Source: Streptomyces xinghaiensis S187
GTDB taxonomy: Bacteria; Actinomycetota; Actinomycetes; Streptomycetales; Streptomycetaceae
Length of the DNA stretch: 64,000 nt
Reading direction: 5' to 3'
NCBI RefSeq assembly: GCF_000220705.2
Contig: NZ_CP023202.1
Span: 682,001-746,000 of the forward strand
The notes beneath the pieces are model-generated. The model was given only the letters and a program-made list of their open reading frames with translations. It was not told the DNA's origin and ran no database searches. The translations under genes and the position numbers were made by a program. Positions 46,863 to 56,471 of this stretch are shown here, piece after piece. Within the stretch, counting starts at the first letter, position 1. Each line of letters opens with the position of its first letter.

Positions 46863-47221
46863 CGGCCCCCGGGGAGTATCTGGACACCCCCCTGCGGCCC
46901 TATGTGCTCACCGGCGGACGGGCCCGCCCCAGCCGCAACACGGTCGCGCTCGACACCCTGCTCGTCGCCTCCGCGCGGGAACAGGACCTGCCCGTCTCCG
47001 CCAGCCGCCAGGAACGCGCCCTGGTGCGGATGTGCGGCCGCCTGCTGTCCCTGGCGGAGGCGTCGGCACACCTCGGGCTGCCGGTGAGCACCGTGACCGT
47101 CCTGGCCTCGGACCTCGTCGACTCGGGCCACCTCACCGCGCGCACCGGTATCCCCCCGGCCGCCCGCACGGACCGCGACCTGCTCCAGGAGGTGCTCGAT
47201 GGTCTCCGCAAGCTCCGCTGA
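46859..47221 (+). CDS. cvnC: conservon 2 DUF742 protein CvnC
   Basis: A 120-aa DUF742 protein, the same length as its conservon 1 counterpart. It keeps the YVLTGGRARPSRNT start, LVRMCGRLLSLAEASAHLGLPVSTVTVLASDL core and Asp/Leu-rich terminus. It overlaps cvnB by 4 bp and cvnD by 23 bp; the large cvnC-cvnD overlap is preserved in both conservons. Confidence 0.92.
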   Translation: MTAPGEYLDTPLRPYVLTGGRARPSRNTVALDTLLVASAREQDLPVSASRQERALVRMCGRLLSLAEASAHLGLPVSTVTVLASDLVDSGHLTARTGIPPAARTDRDLLQEVLDGLRKLR

Positions 47222-47840
47222 CCCCCGCCTGGCCGCGGGACGCACCCTCCCGCCCGACGGGCGGTATCTGCCCGACACCGTGGAACGGGCGGTGAAGCTC
47301 CTGGTCGTCGGCGCGTTCGGGGTCGGCAAGACGACCCTGATCGGCTCGGTCAGCGAGATCACACCGCTGCGCACCGAGGAGGTCATGACGGAGGAGAGCG
47401 CCGGCGTCGACGACCTCGCCGGCCTGGCCGGCAAGACCACCACGACCGTGGCGATGGACTTCGGCCGCATCACCCTCAACCCCGGCCTCGTGCTCTACCT
47501 CTTCGGCACCCCCGGCCAGCGGAGGTTCTGGGATCTGTGGGAGGGGCTGGCCGAGGGGGCGCTGGGGGTGCTGGTGATGGTCGACATCCGACGTCTGGAG
47601 GACAGCTTCGAGGTGCTGGAGCAACTGGAGGTGCGCGGCCTGCCGTTCGCCGTGGCGGTCAATCACTTCCCCGACACCCCGCGCCACCACACCGTGGACG
47701 ATCTGCGCCGCGCCCTCGACCTGCTGGACGAGACCCCCGTGGTGATGTGCGACGCCCGCCGGCGCCGCGCCTCCCGCGACGCCCTGATCACGCTCGTGGA
47801 GTACGTCTCCGCCACCGCCGCACAGGAGGTGCCCCGATGA
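47199..47840 (+). CDS. cvnD: conservon 2 Ras-like GTPase CvnD
   Basis: A 213-aa small GTPase-like protein. The P-loop GAFGVGKTT lies at 38-46, followed by TTTTVAMDFGR and GTPGQRRFW; the specificity loop is VNHFP. It starts inside the cvnC gene and its stop overlaps cvnE by 4 bp. The N-terminus is longer than in conservon 1 by a few residues. It is expected to work as a membrane-proximal switch with CvnA-C. Confidence 0.92.
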   Translation: MVSASSADPRLAAGRTLPPDGRYLPDTVERAVKLLVVGAFGVGKTTLIGSVSEITPLRTEEVMTEESAGVDDLAGLAGKTTTTVAMDFGRITLNPGLVLYLFGTPGQRRFWDLWEGLAEGALGVLVMVDIRRLEDSFEVLEQLEVRGLPFAVAVNHFPDTPRHHTVDDLRRALDLLDETPVVMCDARRRRASRDALITLVEYVSATAAQEVPR

Positions 47841-49375
47841 CCGTCCCCGCCGTGCCCCCGGGCTGCCCGGCCCACGGGATCACCACCGGTCTGACGCCCC
47901 TGGTCTCCGCGGCCGGCGCCGACGCCCGGCACGTCTACGAACGGCTGCGCGCGGAGTGGGGCAGCGTCGCCCGCGTCGAACTGGAGCCCGGCGTGCCCGG
48001 CTGGCTCGTCCTCGGCTACCGGGAAGTGCTCACCGTGACCCGGCAGGAGAAGACCTTCTCCCGCGACGCCCGCCACTGGCGCGACCTCAACGACGGTGTC
48101 GTCCGGCCCGATTCGGCGCTGCTGCCGATGATGGCGCACCGCGACAACGTCATCGGCCACGACGGCACCGAGCACCAGCGGCTGCGCCGCCCCCTCGTGG
48201 ACGCCGTGGCCGGCGCGGACCAGCGGCGGATGCGCCGCTCCGTGGAGGCGGTGTGCGCGGGGCTCCTCGAAGCCTTCTCGGGGCGCGGCACCGCCGACCT
48301 GGTGTCCGAATACGCCCGGGTGGTGCCGCTGCTGGCCATCGGCGGCCTCTTCGGCCTGGAGCAGACGGAGGGACGCGAACTGCTGCGCGCCCGCGCGGCC
48401 CTGCTCTCGGGCGACGGCCGGCCGCGGCCCGGCGGAAACCGCTTCGAGGAGATCCTCTCCGCCGTGCTCCGGGACCGCCGTGAGCATCCCCGGTCCGACC
48501 TGACCTCGGCCTTCCTGGCGCATCCCGACCTCCACGACGACGCCGAGGTGCTGCGCTCCGTGATCGTCATGATCTCGGCCGGCAACGAGACGACGACCGC
48601 CTGGATCGCCAACACCCTCCGGCTGATGCTGACCGACCCCCGCTTCCGGGGCCGGCTCCACGGCGGACGGCTCGGCGTCGACGAGGCCCTCGACGAAGTC
48701 CTCTGGCAGGACCCGCCGATGGCCAACTTCCCCGCCCGCTACGCCCTCCACGACACCGAACTCGGCGGCCGGACGATCCGCTGCGGGGACGTCCTGGTGC
48801 TCGGCCTCGCCGCCGCCAACGCCGATCCGGCCGTGCGACCGTCCGACCCGTACGACATGCTCGGCAACCGGGCGCACCTCGCCTTCTCCTCCGGCGCGCA
48901 CGCCTGCCCGGCGCAGGTGCCCGCCCGGCTGATCGCCAAGACGGCCGTCGAGACGGCGCTGCGGGGGCTGCCCGAGGTCCGGCTGTCGGTGCCGGACGGG
49001 GAACTGCCCTGGCGGGCCTCCCCGTGGACCCACTGCCCGGCCTCCCTGCCGGTGAGCTTCGCACCGGCGGCGGAGCGGACGGCGGCGGAGCGGACGGCGG
49101 CGTCACGGCCCGGGGCCTCCCCGGGCGGGGCTCCGGGAGCGGGTGCCGCCGGGGCGCCGCCCGGTGGGGCGTCCCCCGCGGCAGAGGCCCCGGCGGGGGG
49201 ACCGTCCGCCGGAACTCCCTCACCACGGGTCTCCCGCCCCGCGCAGACCGGCCCTCCGCCCGGCAGGGTTCCCGCTCCTCCCCGGATCGCGGCCGTCGCC
49301 GCCGGCCGGACCGCCCCGGCGTCACCGGTCCCCCCTGCCGCGCCACCCGGACGCACGGGCCCCGCCGCTCCGTGA
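47837..49375 (+). CDS. cvnE: conservon 2 cytochrome P450 (CYP157-like)
   Basis: A 512-aa P450. The I-helix GNETTTA (249-255) and a haem cysteine at 357 (FSSGAHACPAQ) are present, but the K-helix reads DEVLWQ (286-291) in place of ExxR, and the residues after the cysteine depart from the usual CxG (CPAQ). The C-terminal 100 residues are a repetitive Ala/Pro/Gly tail, beginning with a tandem AAERT repeat. ATG 47837 overlaps cvnD by 4 bp and follows AGGAGG. It is the last conservon 2 gene; 224 bp separate it from the SDR gene. Confidence 0.9.
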   Translation: MTVPAVPPGCPAHGITTGLTPLVSAAGADARHVYERLRAEWGSVARVELEPGVPGWLVLGYREVLTVTRQEKTFSRDARHWRDLNDGVVRPDSALLPMMAHRDNVIGHDGTEHQRLRRPLVDAVAGADQRRMRRSVEAVCAGLLEAFSGRGTADLVSEYARVVPLLAIGGLFGLEQTEGRELLRARAALLSGDGRPRPGGNRFEEILSAVLRDRREHPRSDLTSAFLAHPDLHDDAEVLRSVIVMISAGNETTTAWIANTLRLMLTDPRFRGRLHGGRLGVDEALDEVLWQDPPMANFPARYALHDTELGGRTIRCGDVLVLGLAAANADPAVRPSDPYDMLGNRAHLAFSSGAHACPAQVPARLIAKTAVETALRGLPEVRLSVPDGELPWRASPWTHCPASLPVSFAPAAERTAAERTAASRPGASPGGAPGAGAAGAPPGGASPAAEAPAGGPSAGTPSPRVSRPAQTGPPPGRVPAPPRIAAVAAGRTAPASPVPPAAPPGRTGPAAP

Positions 49376-49599
49376 ACGGCCGGGGGACCCGGCCCCGGCC
49401 CACCGCTTCCGGCCGGTGTCCACCGGCATGGCGGGTACCGGACGCGCGGTCCGGAATGGCACCGTATCCCTGCGACACGGTGCCCTTGCCGCTTCTCACC
49501 CCGGCTCCCCCGCCGCCGCCTCCGCGGTACTCCGCACCGCTCCGCACCCGCACCGCCTCCGTTCCCCGCCGACTCCGCCGATCCGGGAGGGCCCGCCGT

Positions 49600-50523
49600 A
49601 TGTCCGAGTGGGAGCACGAGCCCGGGAGGGACACCGGCACACTGCCGGAACCGGCACCGCGGCCCCCGGCACCGGAAGGCGGTCCCGGCCCGGCGCCGGA
49701 GCGCACCCGCCGGTCGGCCCGCCCCGCTCCGGGCGGTTCCGCCGCACCGGCACCGGAGCACCCCGTCCCCGGGAAATCCGCCCCCGTGGTGCTGGTGACC
49801 GGCGCCTCCTCCGGCATCGGCGCGGCGGTGGCCCGGCGGATGACGGCCACCGGGGACCGGCGGCTGCTGCTGAACGGCCGGGACCGGGAGCGGCTGGCCG
49901 GGGTCGCGGCGGCCTCCGGGGGGACGGCCCTCCCCGGCGACCTGGCCACGGCCGAGGGCTGCCGCGCGCTGGCACGGCAGGCTCTCGAAGCGGCCGGGCG
50001 GGTGGACGTCCTGGTAGCGAACGCGGGCGTCGGCTACGAAGGCCCGTTCGCGACGATGCCCGCCCCGGCCCTGGACGAGGTGATCGCCGTCAACCTCACC
50101 GCCCCCCTGCGTCTCGTGCACGCCCTGCTGCCCGCGATGGTGCGGCGCGGCAGCGGCCACGTGGTGCTGGTGGCCTCCGTCGCGGGGGCTGTCGGGGTCG
50201 GCGGGGAGAGCGTGTACTCGGCGGCCAAGGGCGGCCTGTGCGTCTTCGCGGACAGCCTGCGCCACGAGCTGCGGGCGTCGGGGGTGTCCGTCTCGGTGGT
50301 ACTGCCCGGTGTCGTCGACACCCCCTTCTTCGAGCGCCGGGGAGCCCCGTACCGGCGCCGGGTGCCGAGGCCGGTCCCCGCCGAGCGGGTGGCCGAAGCC
50401 GTCTGCCGGGCGGTCGAACGGCGGCAGCGGGAGGTCTTCGTCCCGCGCTGGCTGCGGATTCCGGCCCGGCTGCGGGGCGGAGCGCCGGCGCTCTACCACC
50501 GCATGGCCTCCCGGCTCGCCTGA
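49600..50523 (+). CDS. short-chain dehydrogenase/reductase
   Basis: A 307-aa classical SDR. A Pro/Gly-rich N-terminal tail of about 65 residues precedes VLVTGASSGIGAAVA (cofactor motif TGxxxGIG), NAGVG, the catalytic serine in VASVAG and YSAAK. The C-terminal domain resembles enzymes acting on lipids or ketones, but the substrate is unknown. ATG 49600 follows GGGAGG; homology starts well downstream, so a shorter protein is possible. The transporter gene starts 13 bp after its stop, suggesting an operon. Confidence 0.85.
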   Translation: MSEWEHEPGRDTGTLPEPAPRPPAPEGGPGPAPERTRRSARPAPGGSAAPAPEHPVPGKSAPVVLVTGASSGIGAAVARRMTATGDRRLLLNGRDRERLAGVAAASGGTALPGDLATAEGCRALARQALEAAGRVDVLVANAGVGYEGPFATMPAPALDEVIAVNLTAPLRLVHALLPAMVRRGSGHVVLVASVAGAVGVGGESVYSAAKGGLCVFADSLRHELRASGVSVSVVLPGVVDTPFFERRGAPYRRRVPRPVPAERVAEAVCRAVERRQREVFVPRWLRIPARLRGGAPALYHRMASRLA

Positions 50524-50536
50524 CCGGCGCGCGGAC

Positions 50537-51472
50537 GTGCTCGTCGCCATCCCCGCCGCCCTGGCCGCGGGCCTGTGCTTCGCCCTGGCCGGGGTGCTCC
50601 AGCAGCGGTCCGCGAGCGCCCGGCCCGCCGATGAGTTCCTCTCCTTCCGGCTGCTGCTGGATCTCGCGCGGAAGCCGCTGTGGGTGTCCGGCATCGCGCT
50701 GGCCGTCCTGGCGTACGGCTGCCAGGGGCTCGCACTGGCGTACGCGCCGCTCACGCTGGTGCAGCCGCTGATCGTGAGCGAACTGCTGTTCGCCATTCCG
50801 CTCTCCGCACTGGTGCTCCGGATGCGGCTGCGCCGCCGCGAGTGGTGCGGCGTGCTCGCGGTGAGCACCGGCCTCGTCACCGCGCTCGCCGCCGCGCGTC
50901 CCCGGCCGGCGGAGGCGGTGGCCGATCCGGGCGCCTGGCTGGTGATGCTCGCCGGCGTCGGGGCCGCGGCCGCCCTCGCACTGGTTGCCGGGCGCCATGC
51001 CGGGGGGACGGCGAAGGCGTCGCTGATCGCGCTCGCGGCCGGGCTGGTGATGGGGACGCAGTCCGTCCTGCTGGCCGCGACCGTCGAGCGGTTCGACGGG
51101 GGAGCGGCCGCCGTGTTCACGGCGTGGCAGACGTATCTGCTGGTGGGAGCCAGTATCGGCGGGCTGCTGCTGATCCAGAGCGCCTTCCAGGCCGGGCCGC
51201 TGGCCGCCAGCATGCCCGTCATGGACGCCGTCGAGCCCGCCGTCGCCATCGCGGCGGGCGTCACCCTGTTCGGCGAGTCGGTGCGCACCGGCTGGCCAGC
51301 GGGCGGGGTGGCGCTCGCCGGGCTGCTGCTGTTGTTCGCCGGCATCGTGCTGCTCGACACCTCTCCCCTGCTGAAGGCGCTGTACCGCCGTGAGACCGCC
51401 GACCGCCCACCGGGAGAGGCCGGGCCCGCGGCCGGGGGCGGGAACGGAACAGGCGGGGTGCGCCGCGGCTGA
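50537..51472 (+). CDS. EamA/DMT-like membrane transporter
   Basis: A 311-aa membrane protein with about nine or ten helices in two homologous halves, starting VLVAIPAALAAGLCFALAGVLQQRSA, which fits drug/metabolite-transporter superfamily members. It starts at GTG 50537, 13 bp after the SDR gene, and ends in a polar Gly-rich tail. The substrate is unknown. It is convergent with the glycosyltransferase gene; CCCGGGGCGCCCCGGG at 51485-51500 between them may act as terminator. Confidence 0.8.
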   Translation: MLVAIPAALAAGLCFALAGVLQQRSASARPADEFLSFRLLLDLARKPLWVSGIALAVLAYGCQGLALAYAPLTLVQPLIVSELLFAIPLSALVLRMRLRRREWCGVLAVSTGLVTALAAARPRPAEAVADPGAWLVMLAGVGAAAALALVAGRHAGGTAKASLIALAAGLVMGTQSVLLAATVERFDGGAAAVFTAWQTYLLVGASIGGLLLIQSAFQAGPLAASMPVMDAVEPAVAIAAGVTLFGESVRTGWPAGGVALAGLLLLFAGIVLLDTSPLLKALYRRETADRPPGEAGPAAGGGNGTGGVRRG

Positions 51473-51510
51473 CAGCGAGGCGGGCCCGGGGCGCCCCGGG
51501 AGCGCCCCGG

Positions 51511-53022
51511 TCACACGGCGGTACGGGCCGCCGCACCGTGGCGCGGGGAGACCGCGTACCAGTGCGGCAGCAGGTCCTCGCGCAGCACCCGGTCCCAGGA
51601 GCGGTGGTGGAGCCGCGCGGTCCCGGCCGCCCGCCGTCCCATCGCGGTGCGCACCTCCGGCCGGTCGGCCAGGCCGGCCAGGGCGCGGGCCCAGCCCGCG
51701 GCGTCGTCGTCGGCGACGAGCAGCCCGTCCGCGCCCGGTGCCGCCAGCCACCGCCGGGTACGGGCCCCGGCCGGGAGGACGGCTGGCAGCCCGCAGGCCA
51801 TCGCCTCGGCGACGACGTTGCCGGCCGTCTCCGACCGGGAGGGGAACGCCAGCACGTCGCAGCCCGCGTACACCTGGGCCAGCCGCTCCTGGGGCACGGT
51901 GCCGAGCAGCGTCACACCGGGCCCCAGCAGGGCCCTCACCCGCGGGGAGTCGGCGCCGGTCCCCGCGACGACCAGGTGGACGGGGCGGCCCGTGTCGAGG
52001 AGCCGGCGCACCGCCTCGGCGAGCACCATCACCCGCTTGGAGGCATCGACCCGGCCGGCGAACACCACGGCCATGCGGTCGGCGGGCACCCCGTGGGCGC
52101 GCGCCAGCCGGCCGCGCGCCCCGGGGTCCGGGCGGAAGCGTTCGTGGTCGATGCCGCGCCCGAACAGGGACACCCGGTCGGGGCCCAGCAGGGCGCCCAT
52201 CTCGCTCCGCTCCTCGGGCGTGGAGACGAGCACCCGGTCGCAGGCGCGCAGCAGCCGGTCCCGCCGGTGCCGCGCCAGCCCGGCGGCGAGCGCCTCGGGC
52301 GACAGGCGTGCGGGGTGCGCCGCGGACGGGGAGAGCGCCGCGAACGGGGCGCGGGCGGGCGCGGCGGGACGGGAGGAGGCGGGCGACCACGGGGCGGGGC
52401 TCCGCGCGGGCCCGTGCGCGGCCGGCCGGAGGCCCGCCGCCACGGGCCGCGCGGTGTGCAGGCGGTCGGTGAGCTGGCGTAGATAGGCCGCCGTCAGCGC
52501 CGGTACGTCCGTGTGGACGGAGCCGATGAGCCCGTGCGGGCGGCCGGCGGCCGGGTTCCGCCGCGCGTTCCGCCGTTCCCGGTGGGCCATCCGGACCGCC
52601 GTCGCGGCGAAGGCGAAGGTGTGGGTGAGGTGCCAGACGTCGTGCCGGGGCAGCAGCCGGGCCAGCGCCGGGTGGTAGGGGGCGAGGTCGGAGGCGTCCG
52701 CCCGGCCGAGGGCGGGCGCCAGCGGGGCCGAACTGATGACCGGGCGCAGCACGACGAACCGCACCCGGGGCGACAGCGGCTCGACCCGCTCCCGGCCGCC
52801 GAGGACGTACACGGTCAGATCGACGCCGGCTCCGGCCGGTGCTCCGTCCCCCCGCCGCTCGGAGCCGCCCGCGCCGGAGCCCAGCCGGGCGGCGGCTTCC
52901 GCGAACCGCTCCCAGCACTTGAGATGCCCGCCCGCCAGGGCGTTCCACTCCAGCTCGACGAGGACCGCGACCGATGGCCCGCGGGGGCCGGGGCCCGCCG
53001 AACCCGCCGAAGAAGAACACAT
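51511..53022 (-). CDS. GT4-type glycosyltransferase
   Basis: A 503-aa GT-B fold enzyme. The N-terminal domain has LVELEWNALAGGHLKCWERFAEA, the middle contains a Pro/Ala-rich insertion near residues 200-240, and the C-terminal donor-binding domain has FAGRVDASKRV and the EX7E motif (ETAGNVVAE). The donor and acceptor are unknown; the arrangement suits a surface or secondary-metabolite sugar transfer. ATG 53022 lacks a good ribosome binding site, so the start may be further inside. It is 69 bp downstream of the HIT gene on the same strand. Confidence 0.85.
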   Translation of the reverse strand: MCSSSAGSAGPGPRGPSVAVLVELEWNALAGGHLKCWERFAEAAARLGSGAGGSERRGDGAPAGAGVDLTVYVLGGRERVEPLSPRVRFVVLRPVISSAPLAPALGRADASDLAPYHPALARLLPRHDVWHLTHTFAFAATAVRMAHRERRNARRNPAAGRPHGLIGSVHTDVPALTAAYLRQLTDRLHTARPVAAGLRPAAHGPARSPAPWSPASSRPAAPARAPFAALSPSAAHPARLSPEALAAGLARHRRDRLLRACDRVLVSTPEERSEMGALLGPDRVSLFGRGIDHERFRPDPGARGRLARAHGVPADRMAVVFAGRVDASKRVMVLAEAVRRLLDTGRPVHLVVAGTGADSPRVRALLGPGVTLLGTVPQERLAQVYAGCDVLAFPSRSETAGNVVAEAMACGLPAVLPAGARTRRWLAAPGADGLLVADDDAAGWARALAGLADRPEVRTAMGRRAAGTARLHHRSWDRVLREDLLPHWYAVSPRHGAAARTAV

Positions 53023-53091
53023 AAGACGCGAATACCCCCATAAAGCCCACCCTCACCGTCCGGACCGCCCCGATCGCCGGCGCCGCCCCGG

Positions 53092-53508
53092 TCAGGCATC
53101 GTCCAGTTCCGCCCGCAGCCGTGCGGCGATCCGCGCGGGCTCCTCCTCGTCGGCGTAACGGTGGCGGGGCCAGAAGAAGCCCCGCAGCCCGTCCTTGGGG
53201 TTGCGGGGGACGACGTGGACGTGCAGGTGGGGCACGGACTGGCTGATCCGGTTGTTCGCGGCGACGAACGACCCGGCCGCGGCCGTGCCGCGCTCCACCG
53301 CGCCGGTGATCCACCGCACCCGGAGGAAGAACGGCCCGGTCTCCTCCGCCGTCAGGTCCGTGAGGGTCCCGGCGTGCCGCCGCGGCACCACCAGCACATG
53401 GCCGGGGAAGAGCGGACGGCGGTCGAGGAAGGCCACCGCCACCTCGTCCTCGTGGATCCGGTGGCTCGGCAGCCGGCCCGCGACGATCAGGCAAAAGGTG
53501 CAATCCAT
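53092..53508 (-). CDS. HIT-family nucleotide hydrolase/transferase
   Basis: A 138-aa HIT protein beginning MDCTFC (zinc-binding pair), with HVLVVPRRH and the triad HLHVHVV, which carries the active histidines. Such enzymes hydrolyse or transfer nucleotide phosphoramidates or dinucleoside polyphosphates. ATG 53508 was chosen because the family begins at this MDCxFC; no strong ribosome binding site is seen and longer frames upstream are unlikely. It is followed by the GT4 gene. Confidence 0.9.
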   Translation of the reverse strand: MDCTFCLIVAGRLPSHRIHEDEVAVAFLDRRPLFPGHVLVVPRRHAGTLTDLTAEETGPFFLRVRWITGAVERGTAAAGSFVAANNRISQSVPHLHVHVVPRNPKDGLRGFFWPRHRYADEEEPARIAARLRAELDDA

Positions 53509-53729
53509 CCCCTCAGTGAACACCGGCCGGAAGCACCGGGCAGGCCCCCTCCCCGGGAGCCCGCCGCCGCGACCGGCGATAATCGCACCAGCGGCCGTCC
53601 GCGGCCGCTGCACGGCGGTCCCGCGCCCGCGACGTCCCAGTGACGCGACGACGCACCGGCGGAGACGGCATGACGCACGCGCGCATCGGCACCCGCACGC
53701 CGTACGCCCCGTAAAAGGAGCCCGATCTG

Positions 53730-55112
53730 ATGGAGCCCCGCACCTCCACGCTCGTCCAGAACCACCCAGGCCAGGATCGCGTGATCGAACAGCTGTACGC
53801 GAAGATCCTCCGGCGGAACCCCGGCGAAGCGGAGTTCCACCAGGCTGTCCGGGAAGTCCTGGAGACGCTGGGCCCGGTTCTCGCCCGGCGGCCGGAGTTC
53901 GCCGAAGCGAAGATCATCGAGCGCGTCTCCGAGCCCGAGCGGCAGCTGATCTTCCGTGTCCCGTGGACGGACGACGCGGGTGAGGTCCACGTCAACCGCG
54001 GCTTCCGGGTGGAGTTCAGCAGCTCTCTCGGCCCCTACAAGGGCGGCCTCCGCTTCCACCCCTCGGTGAACCTGGGCATCGTCAAGTTCCTCGGCTTCGA
54101 GCAGATCTTCAAGAACGCCCTCACCGGCATGCCCATCGGCGGCGGCAAGGGCGGCAGCGACTTCGACCCGAAGGGCCGCTCCGACGCCGAGGTCATGCGC
54201 TTCTGCCAGTCCTTCATGACCGAGCTGTACCGCCATCTGGGCGAGTACACGGATGTCCCCGCCGGTGACATCGGCGTGGGCGGCCGGGAGATCGGCTACC
54301 TCTTCGGCCAGTACAAGCGCATCACCAACCGCTACGAGTCGGGGGTCCTCACCGGCAAGGGCCTCGGCTGGGGCGGCGCCCAGGCCCGCACCGAGGCCAC
54401 CGGGTACGGCTGTGTCCTGTTCACCGCCGAGATGCTCAAGGCGCGCGGTGACGACCTGTCCGGGCGGCGCGTGGCGGTCTCCGGCTCCGGCAACGTCGCC
54501 CTCTACGCGACCGAGAAGGCGCAGCAGCTCGGCGCGGAGGTGATCACCTGCTCCGACTCCAGCGGCTATGTCGTGGACGAGAAGGGCATCGACCTCGAAC
54601 TCCTCAAGGAGATCAAGGAGGTCGGCCGCGGCCGGGTCTCGGAGTACGCCGAGCGGCGCGGGTCCGGGGCCCGTTTCGTCAGCGGTTCCAGCGTCTGGGA
54701 GGTGCCCTGCGAGGTGGCGCTGCCCTGCGCGACCCAGAACGAGCTCACCGCCCCCGACGCGGCCGGCCTCGTGAGGAACGGCGTCCGCGCCGTCGCCGAG
54801 GGCGCCAACATGCCCACCACCCCCGAGGCCGTGCGGGTGCTCCAGGAGGCGGGCGTGGCGTTCGCCCCCGGCAAGGCGGCGAACGCGGGCGGTGTGGCGA
54901 CCAGCGCCCTGGAGATGCAGCAGAACGCCTCCCGGGACTCCTGGACCTTCTCCCACACCGAGGAGCGGCTGGCCGAGATCATGAAGCACATCCACGACTC
55001 CTGCCACGACACGGCGGAGCGCTACGGCCGGCCCGGCAACTACGTGGTCGGAGCCAACATCGCCGGCTTCGAGATCGTCGCCGAGGCCATGCTGGCGCAG
55101 GGCCTGATCTGA
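53730..55112 (+). CDS. gdhA: NADP-specific glutamate dehydrogenase
   Basis: A 460-aa hexameric-type glutamate dehydrogenase linking 2-oxoglutarate, ammonia and NADPH to glutamate. It is well conserved: GPYKGGLRFHPSVNL, the catalytic lysine loop GGGKGGSDFDPKG, PAGDIGVGGREIGY, and the dinucleotide motif GSGNVA. ATG 53730 follows AAAAGGAG. The gene stands alone with a strong terminator after it. The upstream 220 bp (53509-53729) carries the promoter, not resolved here. Confidence 0.96.
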   Translation: MEPRTSTLVQNHPGQDRVIEQLYAKILRRNPGEAEFHQAVREVLETLGPVLARRPEFAEAKIIERVSEPERQLIFRVPWTDDAGEVHVNRGFRVEFSSSLGPYKGGLRFHPSVNLGIVKFLGFEQIFKNALTGMPIGGGKGGSDFDPKGRSDAEVMRFCQSFMTELYRHLGEYTDVPAGDIGVGGREIGYLFGQYKRITNRYESGVLTGKGLGWGGAQARTEATGYGCVLFTAEMLKARGDDLSGRRVAVSGSGNVALYATEKAQQLGAEVITCSDSSGYVVDEKGIDLELLKEIKEVGRGRVSEYAERRGSGARFVSGSSVWEVPCEVALPCATQNELTAPDAAGLVRNGVRAVAEGANMPTTPEAVRVLQEAGVAFAPGKAANAGGVATSALEMQQNASRDSWTFSHTEERLAEIMKHIHDSCHDTAERYGRPGNYVVGANIAGFEIVAEAMLAQGLI

Positions 55113-55128
55113 GTCCGCGCGCCCCCAC

Positions 55129-55167
55129 GCCCGCGCCGGACGTCCGCACCGGACGTCCGGCGCGGGC
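55129..55167 (+). terminator. gdhA terminator, perfect 18-bp stem
   Basis: Positions 55129-55146 pair perfectly with 55150-55167 around a 3-nt loop, 16 bp past the gdhA stop. There is no T-tract. Confidence 0.8.
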
Positions 55168-55286
55168 CGCTGCAAGAACACGGCCCGGGTCCGGCGCGTC
55201 CGGCCCGCGGCCCCGGCCGCGGGCCGCCGCCGCCCCGCGGTGCGGCCCCGCCCCGCACGAGAACACCCCATAACGGCCCGTAACGG

Positions 55287-55332
55287 ACGCCCGGCCGGTC
55301 CTTCCCTCATCGGGGACGGACCGGCCGGGCGT
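55287..55332 (+). terminator. second hairpin between gdhA and the DUF574 gene
   Basis: ACGCCCGGCCGGTCC at 55287-55301 pairs with 55318-55332; the loop itself contains TCCC/GGGA. It could back up the gdhA terminator or regulate the following gene, whose start is 133 bp away. Confidence 0.5.
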
Positions 55333-55464
55333 GCCGCTCGGGGCCGCGGGGGCAACCCGGCCCCTTTGTTCGGGCGTACCGTGCACATGCACGGGGGTGG
55401 GCAGCTACGCTCAGCCACCAAGCATTAGGACAACCGTTCAACTACCCATGATGAAGCAGGTGTT

Positions 55465-56274
55465 ATGACGGATCAGAATGCCGCCCCTGCGGGCATCGAC
55501 ACCAGCGTCGCCCACTCCGCCCGTATGTACGACTACTGGCTGGGGGGCAGCAGCAACTTCGAGGCCGACCGGGAACTGGGCAAGGCCTTCGAGACGGCCA
55601 TCCCGAGCATCCGCACGATGGCCCGGGAGAACCGCAGGTTCCTGGGCCGCGCGATTCGCCAGATGGCCGGGGAAGGGGGCATCCGTCAGTTCCTCGACAT
55701 CGGGACCGGTGTGCCGGCCGCCGGTGACACCCATTCCGTGACGGAGATCGTCGCCCCCGACAGCCGCGTCGTCTGCGTCGACAACGACCCGATCGTGCAG
55801 GCCCACGCCAAGGCCCTCATGGAGAAGTCGCCGGAAGGGAGGACCGTCTACGTCCAGGCCGACCTGCGGAAGCCGGGAGAGCTGCTGGCGCACCGCGAGG
55901 TGGCCGGGCACCTGGACTTCGAACAGCCGGTCGGGCTGCTGCTCGTGGCGGTCCTGATGCTCCTGAAGGACCAGGACCGTCCCTGGGCCACGGTCGCCGC
56001 CCTGCTCGACGCCATGCCGCCGGGCAGCCAGGTCGCCATCACCCACCCCACACAGGACTTCAACCCGGAGGCGATGTCCGAGGTCGTCGAGGCCGCCGCC
56101 CGCGGCCAGATGACGCTGGTGCCGCGCACCCGGGCGCAGGTCTCGGAGTTCTTCGGCGACTGGGAGCTGCTGGAGCCGGGCGTGGTGCCGGTCATGGAAT
56201 GGCGCCCGGAGGAACCCCCGGCCGACCCGAGGGCGGCCTACTACTGGGGTGGCGTGGCCCGGAAGAAGGGATGA
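55465..56274 (+). CDS. DUF574-type SAM-dependent methyltransferase (paralogue 2)
   Basis: A 269-aa DUF574 protein. Signature segments are SARMYDYWLGGSSNF, FLDIGTGVPAAGDTH as SAM motif, VCVDNDPIV and a C-terminal VIxWRP-like strand. It is clearly related to the product at 18866-19681 but diverged. ATG 55465 has a modest GCAGG upstream. Substrate and role are unknown. A separate promoter is implied by the preceding terminators; AT-rich sequence near 55425-55460 may contain it. Confidence 0.85.
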   Translation: MTDQNAAPAGIDTSVAHSARMYDYWLGGSSNFEADRELGKAFETAIPSIRTMARENRRFLGRAIRQMAGEGGIRQFLDIGTGVPAAGDTHSVTEIVAPDSRVVCVDNDPIVQAHAKALMEKSPEGRTVYVQADLRKPGELLAHREVAGHLDFEQPVGLLLVAVLMLLKDQDRPWATVAALLDAMPPGSQVAITHPTQDFNPEAMSEVVEAAARGQMTLVPRTRAQVSEFFGDWELLEPGVVPVMEWRPEEPPADPRAAYYWGGVARKKG

Positions 56275-56471
56275 GGCACCGGGGAGGCCGGGCCGGAGCG
56301 GGGGCGGCCGGGGAGGCGCGGCGGAGCCGGCCGCGCGGCGGGGGGCGGACGCGTACCGTCCGGCCGGCGGCTGTGCCGCTCGGGTGACGGCCCCCGCCCC
56401 TCCGCCGCATCCCCCGCCCCGCCCCGCCGGGAGAACGGCACCGGCGTCCCCGCGCGTGGCAGGCTGGCGGC

